64,000 bases of DNA from Pseudomonadota bacterium (GTDB taxonomy: Bacteria > Pseudomonadota > Gammaproteobacteria > Arenicellales > UBA868): the NCBI GenBank assembly GCA_018672825.1, contig JABHUE010000145.1:1-64000 (forward strand), written 5' to 3'. A program made the translations under genes and the position numbers. Below, piece after piece: positions 10,359-18,644 of this stretch. The notes beneath the pieces were generated by a model, which worked only from the letters and a program-made list of their open reading frames with translations, was not told where the DNA came from and did not search any database. The number at the start of each line of letters is the position of its first letter. Position 1 is the first letter of the stretch.

Positions 10359-11166
10359 ATCTATAAATTAAAGTGGAATAGGCTCACGAGTCATTTCAAA
10401 ACTGTCGATGAAAACAGAATTGTTCACTCTTCTTACAAAGCAATGATACCGTGATCGAGCGACACATTAAATCCTGGGTCAAAATTACCGAGGTTCAACC
10501 CCCGTCAGGCTCATCCTGACAACTGCTATTCCCATTAATCTGATCTGCAGATAGTGGTTGAAATCCGTCCCGCACAAATGCACTTTCCAGATACCGCCAG
10601 AACGGTCTCTCGCGATCAATCGAAAGCACATAACCTTGAACGGGCCATTTATCAGAACAAATTCTTTGGGGTGCGCGAGATCGCACGACGCCTACTCCTT
10701 TGCCTCGTTCACTGGTGTTGCGCCAGCAAACCGTACAAGGCAAATCGGTCGACTCAACGCTTTAACAGTATTTCTCGACCGCCCTGTAAGTTGTCATTTA
10801 AACCGGCGGCTAGCAAGTCTGAGGCTCATTCCCGCCTTTCACGAAAACGAGTGATCAGTCCTAGCGTACTTGATTGCTTATCTATAATAAGAGACTCGTG
10901 ATCATAAACGCAGTAACAATTTCTTTCAACTGCGGCAATAACGGTAGGGCTACGTTTACTCCACGTTTTTTTACCGTTACCGGAAAAGTCACTCGCGGCA
11001 ATTTAAAAGACGCCGTACCCAATCGACTGTCTGTGCTGCCCCACTCGCTTAGTTCGTGAGCATGAGTTGGCCGATTACTTTGACTCGCAGTCGACGTTCT
11101 TTTTTAGCGAGACCGCAAACCACTATTTGCCCAAGTGACTGCAAGGCATTGGCCGGTATCACCGCA
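10359..11166. other. Intergenic region without a supported gene
   Basis: About 800 bases separate the efflux operon and the MAPEG gene. Short frames overlap on both strands (for example 82 codons at 10495-10743 minus and 115 codons at 10554-10901 plus), but none has a ribosome site or a recognisable product. A TATAAT sits near 10882 without a well-spaced -35 box. The region may hold the efflux promoter near 10360-10450, a decayed gene or a small RNA, but I cannot support any of these. Confidence 0.4.
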
Positions 11167-11598
11167 CTACACAAGAGAGATGAATCTAATCCACATCCAG
11201 ATTAAAACTGCAATTGACGGCACCCAGATCAACGCCCGAACCGGAAATCCGCCGGCCACAATCAATTGATTGAAAAAAATATGATAAGCCGAATGAGCGA
11301 CTCTCAAAAAGAAGAACCCGTATGCGAGAGAAATAAAAGTCTCGTCGACTTTCCCCGTCACGAAGATGCAAATGCAAACAACATAAAACAGAATCGGAAA
11401 CTCAAACAAGTTAACCAGATTTCTCTGTGTATTTTTTAACAGCCGACTCCCCTCTTTAAATGGTGGATGGCGAAACGCTTCACCTTCTACGACTCCGTCA
11501 AGGTAAATCTCTTTAAGTCGGAAGACAGTTGACAGCAACACAACAAAAACCGAAAGCGCTCCAAGATAAAACATTGGAAAGAAAATTTCTGTATTCAT
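11167..11598 (-). CDS. MAPEG family membrane protein
   Basis: This 143-residue protein has four membrane helices. The segment RNLVNLFEFPILFYVVCICIF matches the MAPEG pattern (N-x-x-E-x-P/F) found in bacterial relatives of glutathione transferase and leukotriene-synthase membrane enzymes, and a further conserved-looking stretch is FFFLRVAHSAYHIFFNQ. Bacterial members are largely uncharacterised, and glutathione-dependent detoxification is the usual suggestion. It is monocistronic on the minus strand. Confidence 0.8.
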   Translation of the reverse strand: MNTEIFFPMFYLGALSVFVVLLSTVFRLKEIYLDGVVEGEAFRHPPFKEGSRLLKNTQRNLVNLFEFPILFYVVCICIFVTGKVDETFISLAYGFFFLRVAHSAYHIFFNQLIVAGGFPVRALIWVPSIAVLIWMWIRFISLV

Positions 11599-11801
11599 GG
11601 TTTGACCCTCATCAAGATGTTTGCAGACACTCTGTGATCACGCTGATTATCTAGGGCTTGATTTTACCTATTTCTGGCAACTTGCCGTCGTCCGTCACGC
11701 TGCTCTCATTTTTATGGAATAATTTCAGCAGGAAATCAAAGTCTTTCTCTCTCTGCATTACACTAATTTTTGATATCAACCTTGATAACGGTTTGAACCC
11801 A

Positions 11802-12674
11802 ATGCCTCTTCAAGATATTTCCCGTCAAGTCAAACCACTCCCCGTGCAAACGTTCGATATAGCGATGTCCTTGCCTGATGAAATCGCACGAATCGCATTG
11901 AACAAGGATGGCGTCATTTGCCTTAAAAATGCGCATGATCCGAAATGGCTTTCCTTAATTGAAACTGGAATCAATCAGGCATTAACCGGAGCAAGTCAAA
12001 ATTTGGATATCGTCAAGAAGGCGGGCGATGGCGGTCAGTTCTCATTTTCAAGTCAGGCATGGCGTCAGGTCGATACTTTTCGCGAGGCTATATTTGAATC
12101 TCGCGCCCCTGACATCGCTTGGCAGTTACTTGACTGCGCATCAATTAATCTTTTTTATGATTTTCTTTTGATCAAGGAAGCTTACACAAATAAAACAGCA
12201 ACGCCGTGGCACCAAGATCATGCGTATTATCCATTAAGCGGTCAGGGCGTCATAAACTGCTGGACGGCACTCGACACGATTCCAATGGAAACTGCCCTGC
12301 GATTTTGGGCAGAATCACACCGTAGCGCCTGTCTTTTCCAGGCGGCTAATTTTGCGGGCGGTTCGGATTACGAGCATATTCAAAGTGACCACCCCGTGAT
12401 CCCGGATATTGACAACGATCGCAGCGCGCGTATCTTGGCATGTGAGCTCTCACCTGGGGATATGTTGGTGTGGGATTCATTTACCTTCCATAGCGCCCCA
12501 GGTAATTCTCTAGGCACCCGCCGCGCTGCATTCTCAATCAACTGGGCAGCAGACACTATTCGATTTCGCGATATCCCAAGTCTTAAGAGTTATCGTTCTA
12601 AAGATATTTCGGACGGCGACCCTATGACTTGCGCAAAGTTCCCCCAAGTGCGTCCCAGTTTAAAAACGACATAA
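11802..12674 (+). CDS. Phytanoyl-CoA dioxygenase (PhyH) family oxygenase
   Basis: The 290-residue product is an Fe(II)/2-oxoglutarate oxygenase of the PhyH type. The iron site is visible as HxD in TPWHQDHAYY, plus a distal His in WDSFTFHSAPGN. The Arg in GTRRAAFSINW is placed to bind 2-oxoglutarate. The chosen ATG is preceded only by a weak site; a longer frame opening at 11658 would add a 48-residue extension that looks non-coding. Substrates of marine PhyH proteins vary widely and cannot be inferred here. Confidence 0.85.
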   Translation: MPLQDISRQVKPLPVQTFDIAMSLPDEIARIALNKDGVICLKNAHDPKWLSLIETGINQALTGASQNLDIVKKAGDGGQFSFSSQAWRQVDTFREAIFESRAPDIAWQLLDCASINLFYDFLLIKEAYTNKTATPWHQDHAYYPLSGQGVINCWTALDTIPMETALRFWAESHRSACLFQAANFAGGSDYEHIQSDHPVIPDIDNDRSARILACELSPGDMLVWDSFTFHSAPGNSLGTRRAAFSINWAADTIRFRDIPSLKSYRSKDISDGDPMTCAKFPQVRPSLKTT

Positions 12675-12872
12675 TTTGACTGCGCGGCTCCACTGAAACA
12701 CGCTTTGTTGACGCGTGAAGGATCGCGCACGACTATCCGACTGATTTAGCCTGTGATTTCTACAAACAAAATGTTTTAACTAAATCTTGCCTGCCCTAAG
12801 TTAACCCACTTTTAACCGGCGGAACTTAATGGTCGCGTTCACTTATAGATTATTTCGCGCCTTTTTAACCTC

Positions 12873-13445
12873 CTAAGCCGATCTCTTTGCCTCTCTTTCG
12901 CATTCTTTATATAAATGGCGATAGGTTGAGTCAACGACAAGGACATCGTCAAATGAAATTTGCGCGTTCCACTGACCTTGTGAGCGTGCGCACTTGTGAT
13001 GATAAAAATGCACCTTGAGTTCAACTGAGAGCGCCTCATCGACTATCCCGCAGATCAGGCCTTTATCCGGCTCATCTACAAGAATCCAATCGCCAACTTT
13101 TATGTCGCTTCTCGGGCAAGACCTTAGAACCTCGATTTCACCGCTTCTTGGCACCATCCTTCGAAACTTAACCCCATATTTCACCGGCGCTTCATCGTTA
13201 TCAAAGCGGGCAGCAGGGTTATACCATTCAATAATCTCCATCGGTCTCTCCCCGACAACTTCCCAGTCCATTTCCTCACTATTCCATCGTCGGTCATCGA
13301 CATCATGGACATCGTAGAACGGAAAAACACCAATTGCATCTTCGTCCACAGCAAACACGACCAACTCTATGTCTTCATCTTTGATTTGGACAATGTCGCC
13401 AACACTGAACACTTTTCTTCTCAAACTAAATCTCCCAGACTCCAC
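12873..13445 (-). CDS. Hypothetical protein, beta-rich
   Basis: This acidic 190-residue protein has no signal peptide or membrane segment. Two stretches, VFSVGDIVQIKDEDIELVV near the start and DIKVGDWILVDEPDKGLICGIV near residue 120, look like two copies of a small beta-barrel unit of SH3/KOW type, suggesting an interaction or nucleic-acid-binding role. The apparent start is GTG without a good ribosome site, so the N-terminus may be shorter. No family is recognised. Confidence 0.55.
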   Translation of the reverse strand: MESGRFSLRRKVFSVGDIVQIKDEDIELVVFAVDEDAIGVFPFYDVHDVDDRRWNSEEMDWEVVGERPMEIIEWYNPAARFDNDEAPVKYGVKFRRMVPRSGEIEVLRSCPRSDIKVGDWILVDEPDKGLICGIVDEALSVELKVHFYHHKCARSQGQWNAQISFDDVLVVDSTYRHLYKECEREAKRSA

Positions 13446-13592
13446 ACGTCAAAAACGGGCATCACGGTCAACGTGAAATAAATCCCTAATCAAACAATTA
13501 AAATCAAACCGTCACAGCTAATCGCTATCGATGTTACTTTATTTATTAGTGCTGATAAACAATAGTAATTGACTCTTAAATTTTGAGAAAAA

Positions 13593-14066
13593 ATGAAAAT
13601 TAATAAGTTTTTTACGTGGGTCGTCTTTTACCTGTGTGTTCTTGTCGCCAGTAGCTCGGGATTTGTTTTTCCACTGGGTAATGCGAACGAGTGGTTTTCG
13701 GCGCTTAATTCGCCCGCCTTCTCGCCACCGAATTGGGTTTTCGGCCCTGTTTGGACCGTCCTCTACCTCTTGATTGCAACAAGCGCATTCGTGATTCTTC
13801 AGAAAAGAAGCGAGTGGCTACCGCTCGCGATTGCGTTTTGGGCGTTACAGCTTTCTCTAAATGTAATTTGGACGCCAGTTTTCAGTGGCGCCCAAAACCT
13901 TCAACTCGCTTTTTACTACATCGTGGCCCTTTGGTTGAGTATCGTGGCATACATCTTTTGCAGCTGGCGGATTAGTCGCTGGGCAAGCATGATGATGATC
14001 CCCTACCTATGCTGGGTGGGCTATGCGACTGCTCTTAACTTCGCATATTGGCAGATAAATAATTAA
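13593..14066 (+). CDS. tspO: TspO/MBR family tryptophan-rich sensory protein
   Basis: The 157-residue protein has five membrane helices. It has the family hallmarks: WFSALNSPAFSPPNWVFGPVWTVLY between helices 1 and 2, the LNVIWTPVF segment in helix 3, and YATALNFAYWQIN at the end. TspO binds porphyrins and is linked to oxidative stress and light responses in bacteria. It lies convergent to the channel-like gene at 14087, 20 bases away, so it is not co-transcribed with it. Confidence 0.9.
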   Translation: MKINKFFTWVVFYLCVLVASSSGFVFPLGNANEWFSALNSPAFSPPNWVFGPVWTVLYLLIATSAFVILQKRSEWLPLAIAFWALQLSLNVIWTPVFSGAQNLQLAFYYIVALWLSIVAYIFCSWRISRWASMMMIPYLCWVGYATALNFAYWQINN

Positions 14067-14086
14067 GTCAAAGCGGTATCGAAGAC

Positions 14087-15217
14087 TTAGTCAAATATTG
14101 CCGCATAGGTAAACAAGTTAGCGATTACAAGTAGAGATGGCCAAAAAGCGGCTTTCGCCAAGAGATTGTCTTCAAAAGCAAGCAGTTTCCCGATCACCCC
14201 TGACCCAGCCTCACAAAACATATAGGAATTTGCCGCAACGTAAAAAATTGCGCCATAGCTTAGCAAGTAGAAATACTCGATATAAACAATCGGTGAAGTG
14301 ATAAACCGATCACGAAGCTCAACGTGCGCGAGTACCAGAATAAAAAACAGGGCGGAACATGAAGCAATGATCATACTGATATTAAAGTCCATGCGCTCAC
14401 GCTTCTGAGCATCACTGGTCACCGTCAGCATGGTTCCAAAAAGCAATAACAACACAATTATGATTGGAAAAAGATAAATAATAAAAGCATTTTCTACGCT
14501 TCTTTGAAGATGAATATTAAAAACTAGCTCTGGAAATTCCTCAGTCCCCACATAATTCGGGAAGCCAAAATTGGTGTCGTAGGGCTGTCGCAAATAATCA
14601 AAATAGGTATCTGTCAAGTCATAGCCGTCTAGAATAATCCTCTCATCTATCCCGAAGCTATCTGCCAATAAATTCTTTTTAAGATAAGAATCAAAATCTG
14701 GAACTAGGACGGCATTCGATTGCCACTGCTTGGGCAAAAGGCGTAACTCAATTTTTTTATGGTCAAAAGGAAACTCGGTATAGTCCATAGACTGACGGAT
14801 ATGCGCTTCAAAGTACCACCCATATAATTTTTCCCCGCCGTCCAGGGTCTCTTCATAAATAAGTTCTTCGGTGTAGGTATCTGCCGTTTCAATCTTCTCT
14901 GGCAATACAAAACCTGGTTCAAGAGAGGCAGGAAGATCGAGGCTCCATTTTTGCCAGATAATCCCTGTTATATTGAAAACCACGGGATTTTCGAAAAAAA
15001 ATGATTCAATGAAAATGCCGGTAGGAATGGTAATAAGCTTGGTACTCTTTGATTTTTCATAATGAGCAAGCTCTTGGGCAACAACCTCAGCGCTATAAAG
15101 CTGATAATCTACTTTCTCCCGATCAAAAGCTTCATGAGCCCACTGGTAAGTCAAAAGCGATATAAGCCCCACTGAGAGCAGAAATGAGAATAAATAGGTA
15201 CTTTTTTTAATACTCAT
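14087..15217 (-). CDS. Pentameric ligand-gated ion channel-like protein (GLIC/ELIC type)
   Basis: The 376-residue protein has an N-terminal hydrophobic segment (8-24, signal or anchor), a beta-rich extracellular region (about 60-240) and four C-terminal helices (about 242-264, 277-297, 311-333, 354-374). Two stretches resemble bacterial Cys-loop channels. TGIFIESFFFENPVVFNITG (66-85) matches their first beta strands. MDYTEFPFDHKKIELRL (144-160) matches the Cys-loop region with its FPFD core, followed about 90 residues later by helix 1 with a Pro. The ATG at 15217 has GGGAG five bases upstream. It lies 35 bases after a K+ channel gene on the same strand. The ligand is unknown. Confidence 0.68.
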   Translation of the reverse strand: MSIKKSTYLFSFLLSVGLISLLTYQWAHEAFDREKVDYQLYSAEVVAQELAHYEKSKSTKLITIPTGIFIESFFFENPVVFNITGIIWQKWSLDLPASLEPGFVLPEKIETADTYTEELIYEETLDGGEKLYGWYFEAHIRQSMDYTEFPFDHKKIELRLLPKQWQSNAVLVPDFDSYLKKNLLADSFGIDERIILDGYDLTDTYFDYLRQPYDTNFGFPNYVGTEEFPELVFNIHLQRSVENAFIIYLFPIIIVLLLLFGTMLTVTSDAQKRERMDFNISMIIASCSALFFILVLAHVELRDRFITSPIVYIEYFYLLSYGAIFYVAANSYMFCEAGSGVIGKLLAFEDNLLAKAAFWPSLLVIANLFTYAAIFD

Positions 15218-15252
15218 ACATGCTCCCAAAAAATCCGTCCAAACGACGTCCG

Positions 15253-15975
15253 CTACGTCTTTTTGCTTAAGCGTTGGTTGTCCGTCTCAAGGGCTCTCGC
15301 TTTAGTGATCGCTGAAGCGATAAGCCCCGTCGGCACCGCAACAACGCCCAGTCCTACAACCAGTATCAAGCCGGTAAAGATCTTTCCCGCCGCAGTGATA
15401 GGATAAACATCGCCGTAACCCACCGTCGTCAGTGTCGCCACAGCCCACCACAATCCATCGAGGATAGATGAAAAGACTTTTGGTTGAGCCGAATTTTCAA
15501 AATGAAAAATCCCATAGGCTGCAACGAACAATATAAAAAAAGCGAAAAAAAGAAATACAAGAATCTCTTCTTTCGCAATGGACAAAGCGACCTGAAACCG
15601 CCGGATGGCCGAACTGTATTTGGCGAGTTTCAAAATCTGAACCAGCCTCAGTAACCGATAACCCCGAAGAATTCTGAGATCCGCCCCTGACGTCAGAAAA
15701 AGTGGTGCTATCACCAGCGCATCAATTAACCCACTAAAACTGAAGATATATCTTAATTTTTTCTCACTTCGTGCAATGCGAATTAAATATTCCAGTCCAA
15801 AAATTATCAAGATATAGTGTTCCAACCGCCCCAACAATTGCTTATGCGTTTCAGATATTGACGGAAATGTCTCAATGGACATCAAGATAATTGAAAAAAT
15901 TATTAAAAAGAGAATAAACCCTTCAAATAACTTACCCGTTTTTTTCTTCGGGTCAAAAATATTTAAGAACTTCAT
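15253..15975 (-). CDS. Voltage-gated K+ channel, six-helix type
   Basis: Read from the ATG at 15975, the protein has 240 residues with S1-S6 and a pore loop. The selectivity filter TTVGYGD is at about 183-189. The S4 voltage sensor LRILRGYRLLRLVQILK (about 100-116) has regularly spaced Arg residues. There is no large cytoplasmic RCK/TrkA domain, only a short C-terminal helix. This is the layout of KvAP-like prokaryotic Kv channels. A longer version from TTG at 16029 is possible; neither start has a good ribosome site. The downstream partner is the ligand-gated-channel-like gene. Confidence 0.9.
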   Translation of the reverse strand: MKFLNIFDPKKKTGKLFEGFILFLIIFSIILMSIETFPSISETHKQLLGRLEHYILIIFGLEYLIRIARSEKKLRYIFSFSGLIDALVIAPLFLTSGADLRILRGYRLLRLVQILKLAKYSSAIRRFQVALSIAKEEILVFLFFAFFILFVAAYGIFHFENSAQPKVFSSILDGLWWAVATLTTVGYGDVYPITAAGKIFTGLILVVGLGVVAVPTGLIASAITKARALETDNQRLSKKT

Positions 15976-16120
15976 TGAAGGAATAGGTCGTACATATATT
16001 GTGGTATGGCACGCTATTTTAACCGGCAAGGAACAAAATCAAAAATAAACTACAAACAAGTCATGCCCAGGGTTAAGGGTTTTGAACGACTTTCACCAGA
16101 AAATTCAAGTCCATGCTATT

Positions 16121-16156
16121 GTCCCGCCGTAAAAATCTATAGTCCCGCCGTAAAAA
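16121..16156. repeat. Two direct repeats of GTCCCGCCGTAAAAA
   Basis: The 15-base unit occurs at 16121-16135 and 16142-16156, a period of 21 bases, which is two helical turns. It sits in the divergent gap between the K+ channel gene and the plus-strand gene at 16319. Two copies on the same face of the helix could be an operator for either gene, or simply a short duplication. Confidence 0.5.
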
Positions 16157-16318
16157 CTTATTGAAAAATTTTTATCCTCCCCACAAAAAATCAATATTTC
16201 CAATCAGAACAAGGCGACATACGACATCGACGCTGAAACTATCCCCCTGAAAGTCAGTCACAAAAACCATTCAAAAAAAATAATTGCGCAATAAGACGAT
16301 AATTTTTACTGGAGCACT

Positions 16319-16771
16319 TTGCCAAAAATGATTAAGCTAATTTCACCACCCGCGATATTGCGTGACCCACACTTAGAGACCCCCGAGACGCGAGAAACTG
16401 GTGATCCCATTTTTAGCGTGACGCTTGAGTTCGCGTCATTAAGAGATATTAAACCTCTTGAAGATGAAATTGCCAAGCTGATGCCAAAAAATGGCTCAAG
16501 CCCGTTGAGAAAACTCGCCACAACTAACGGAGATGTTTGGCGGATCAAAGTTCGACGAAAAGAAGCGCCTAAGGTAGTTGCTGCCGACCAGAAAGAATCA
16601 TATACCTCGCCATTGCGAGATGGCGATCACATTCGGGCACAAATGGGACTGGTCGCTTATGACTATTTAGGGGGTGGAGTTGTTGCGCACCTCGGGAACA
16701 TTCAATTTTTGATGCATAGCGATCATGGACCGGTCGACGACCTAACCAGTCCTGAAAAAAAGCATTCCTAA
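16319..16771 (+). CDS. Hypothetical protein resembling OB-fold ssDNA-binding proteins
   Basis: The 150-residue product starts at TTG (GGAG four bases upstream) or at an ATG three codons later. The order of elements resembles phage-type single-strand DNA-binding proteins of the DUF2815 kind: DPIFSVTLEF near residue 30, a charged helix, DGDHIRAQMGLVAYDYLGGG near 101-120, then VVAHLGNIQFL. No phage genes surround it. The assignment rests on pattern only and could be wrong. Confidence 0.4.
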   Translation: MPKMIKLISPPAILRDPHLETPETRETGDPIFSVTLEFASLRDIKPLEDEIAKLMPKNGSSPLRKLATTNGDVWRIKVRRKEAPKVVAADQKESYTSPLRDGDHIRAQMGLVAYDYLGGGVVAHLGNIQFLMHSDHGPVDDLTSPEKKHS

Positions 16772-16819
16772 GGAAAATGCGGTCGCTCAAAAATGAGCAA
16801 ACTCGCACGAAGTACGGAA

Positions 16820-17179
16820 TCAGGAATCTAACCGAGAATCTATATCTATTCGCTCGGCCGCCTGACTAACGACTTCACTGTGCACTCGATCATAATAAAC
16901 ATCAAAATTATAGTTGGCGTTCTGCTTATCCGTTTCAATTCGACCTTGCTGAGCGAGTAAATCTTCCCAGTCTTTCTGGCCGTGATTTTCGATGATCCAA
17001 TCTAGATGCTTTTCGTAGTCCTTTTCAGGGCTTGAAACCATCACATAATAAATCGCCATCCACTCATCTTTAGAGGACGCTTTTTCAACTGCTGGTCGCT
17101 CGTACTGGGCATGATTTATCTCAGGACTAAATTGAGGTTGATAGGAATAAAAAAACTTTAGCCTTACGGTGGTATCCAT
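16820..17179 (-). CDS. Hypothetical protein, soluble
   Basis: The 119-residue protein is charged and rich in aromatic residues (FFYSYQPQF, MAIYYVMV, NYNFDVYYDRV) with no signal or membrane segment. Ribosome-binding support before the ATG is poor. It lies 40 bases downstream of the small gene at 17220 on the same strand and may be part of the same unit with the isomerase at 17439. I recognise no family. Confidence 0.5.
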   Translation of the reverse strand: MDTTVRLKFFYSYQPQFSPEINHAQYERPAVEKASSKDEWMAIYYVMVSSPEKDYEKHLDWIIENHGQKDWEDLLAQQGRIETDKQNANYNFDVYYDRVHSEVVSQAAERIDIDSRLDS

Positions 17180-17219
17180 TGGTTTTTGACACTCTTAATG
17201 CAAGCTTACAGGGGAACGT

Positions 17220-17426
17220 TTAACTTAAACCTTTCTTTGCTTGGGCAACGGTCTCAGGGTCACTTAAAACAACCAGCATTTGTCCCATTGATCGGCATTG
17301 CGCTTCGAGCTGCGTAATGTAGGCTTGTGCAGTTTCTATGCTCTTGTTGGCTTGCCACTTCGCCTGAAGTACGGCTGTTTTATCCAACTCCTTTTTGACT
17401 TCGTCAAATAATTTCTCGTAACTCAT
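17220..17426 (-). CDS. Small helical protein, unknown
   Basis: This 68-residue protein looks fully alpha-helical, with IETAQAYITQLEAQ in the centre. The same A-x-AYI-x-x-LE pattern occurs in the protein at 38392-38604 and more weakly at 3192-3434. AGGAG stands before the ATG. The gene begins 12 bases after the end of the DsbA-fold isomerase gene, so the two are very probably co-transcribed. Confidence 0.6.
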   Translation of the reverse strand: MSYEKLFDEVKKELDKTAVLQAKWQANKSIETAQAYITQLEAQCRSMGQMLVVLSDPETVAQAKKGLS

Positions 17427-17438
17427 CCTGTACTCCTT

Positions 17439-18062
17439 TTAGAGGCTAAGCCTGTTCAAAAATGGGCTGTTCAAAGCGCGCTCCACAAGCTCAAGATGAT
17501 CTTGCCCATAAAACATATCGCCATCAACAATGTAGGTCGGCGAGCCAAACACAGAAAGATCCAAGGCATCTTGTGTATTCTGTCGATAAATGACATCGAC
17601 CTCAGATGAATCCGCCAGATCCATTAATTCCTGAGCATTGAAACCAGCAGACTCTGTAATCACAATTAGAGTGTCTTTATCGGCAAGGTCAGCATCTTCC
17701 ACCCAATGCTTTGTCATTAGTTGATGAGAGAGTTGGTTAACATTTAATCCGCTCACAATTGCTGCAATCAATAGCTTGTTGGCAGGATTTGTTGAGTTGC
17801 CATGATACGTAGGCCGCTGCTTGAGGACAGATACCTGCCGATACTCTGACCAGCGCTCCAGTTCTCGACGGAAATAATAATCAAGATGTGCTTTCGTTCG
17901 GTCGGCCCATGACTGGCTACCGTTTTCGGACAGGACCACTTCAAGATCAATGGGTTTGTGCACAATTGTACGTTGGGCTTGTTTGGCAATCTCCTGAAAC
18001 CGTCTAGAGCCAAGATAAGCAAACCCAGAGTAAGCAGCATAGTAGTAGGTTATTTCTGACAT
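17439..18062 (-). CDS. 2-hydroxychromene-2-carboxylate isomerase family protein (DsbA fold)
   Basis: At 207 residues it fits the HCCA isomerase / kappa-class GST family. It starts with EITYYYAAYSGFAYLGSRRF, where a Ser replaces the DsbA cysteine pair. It carries the helical insert with Asn/Pro-rich NSTNPANKLLIAA and ends with the thioredoxin-fold cis-Pro motif FGSPTYIVDGDMFYGQDHL. The prototype enzyme isomerises naphthalene breakdown products with glutathione, but many members have unknown substrates. AGGAG precedes the ATG. Confidence 0.85.
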   Translation of the reverse strand: MSEITYYYAAYSGFAYLGSRRFQEIAKQAQRTIVHKPIDLEVVLSENGSQSWADRTKAHLDYYFRRELERWSEYRQVSVLKQRPTYHGNSTNPANKLLIAAIVSGLNVNQLSHQLMTKHWVEDADLADKDTLIVITESAGFNAQELMDLADSSEVDVIYRQNTQDALDLSVFGSPTYIVDGDMFYGQDHLELVERALNSPFLNRLSL

Positions 18063-18142
18063 GATCTCCTCTCCAACGCTATTTTTCGATTTTTATAATT
18101 GACTTCAACGAGCGCCATATTCGTGACCGTGAACACCTTTTT

Positions 18143-18382
18143 TTATTCATCATGTTCTTCTATTGACCGTCGGAAATTGAGGTAATCCCTCAACACGAAG
18201 TACCAATCAATAACCCCATTGAAGTCTTTTGGATTGAGATCCATCTGCGACAATACGTCGTCAAGATTCTCTAATGACATATCTGAAAAACTTTCACTAA
18301 TTAGCGCCTCTGCAATATTCCGAAGTCGGCTATCGATACCGTCTTCCGCCATAATCAATTTGTGGGCCGAAACGTTGCTCAT
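18143..18382 (-). CDS. Small hypothetical protein
   Basis: The 79-residue protein is acidic and probably helical, with an LENLDDVLSQMDLNPKDF segment and a YFVLRDYLNFRRSIEEHDE tail. There is no signal peptide or membrane helix. GGGGA lies before the ATG at a workable distance. It sits 80 bases upstream of the isomerase gene on the same strand and could lead that unit. No family is recognised. Confidence 0.5.
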   Translation of the reverse strand: MSNVSAHKLIMAEDGIDSRLRNIAEALISESFSDMSLENLDDVLSQMDLNPKDFNGVIDWYFVLRDYLNFRRSIEEHDE

Positions 18383-18644
18383 ATTTGTCCCCGATTTAAC
18401 TCTAAAACAGCTGAATGTTATGTGATTAAAGCATCACCTTACGGCTATCGCATGATTGGTTGCTTTTTACTTTGCTTTTTAAGCTTTTAATTTGACATCA
18501 ACGACGATCGTCAAAATAGTGGCGACTGTTACTTTTAACTGTTATTCCTTTTTTAACCCTTTAGAATCTCAGGATAAAACTCGTTCTAATACGGCGTCCG
18601 GATTTCGACCAGATCACGATCAGGGTGGCGATACGATTTCTAAA

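Noticed and set aside
10495..10901. Overlapping frames of 82 and 115 codons on opposite strands
   Set aside because: Neither has a ribosome site or protein-like pattern strong enough to choose between them, so the region is listed as unassigned.
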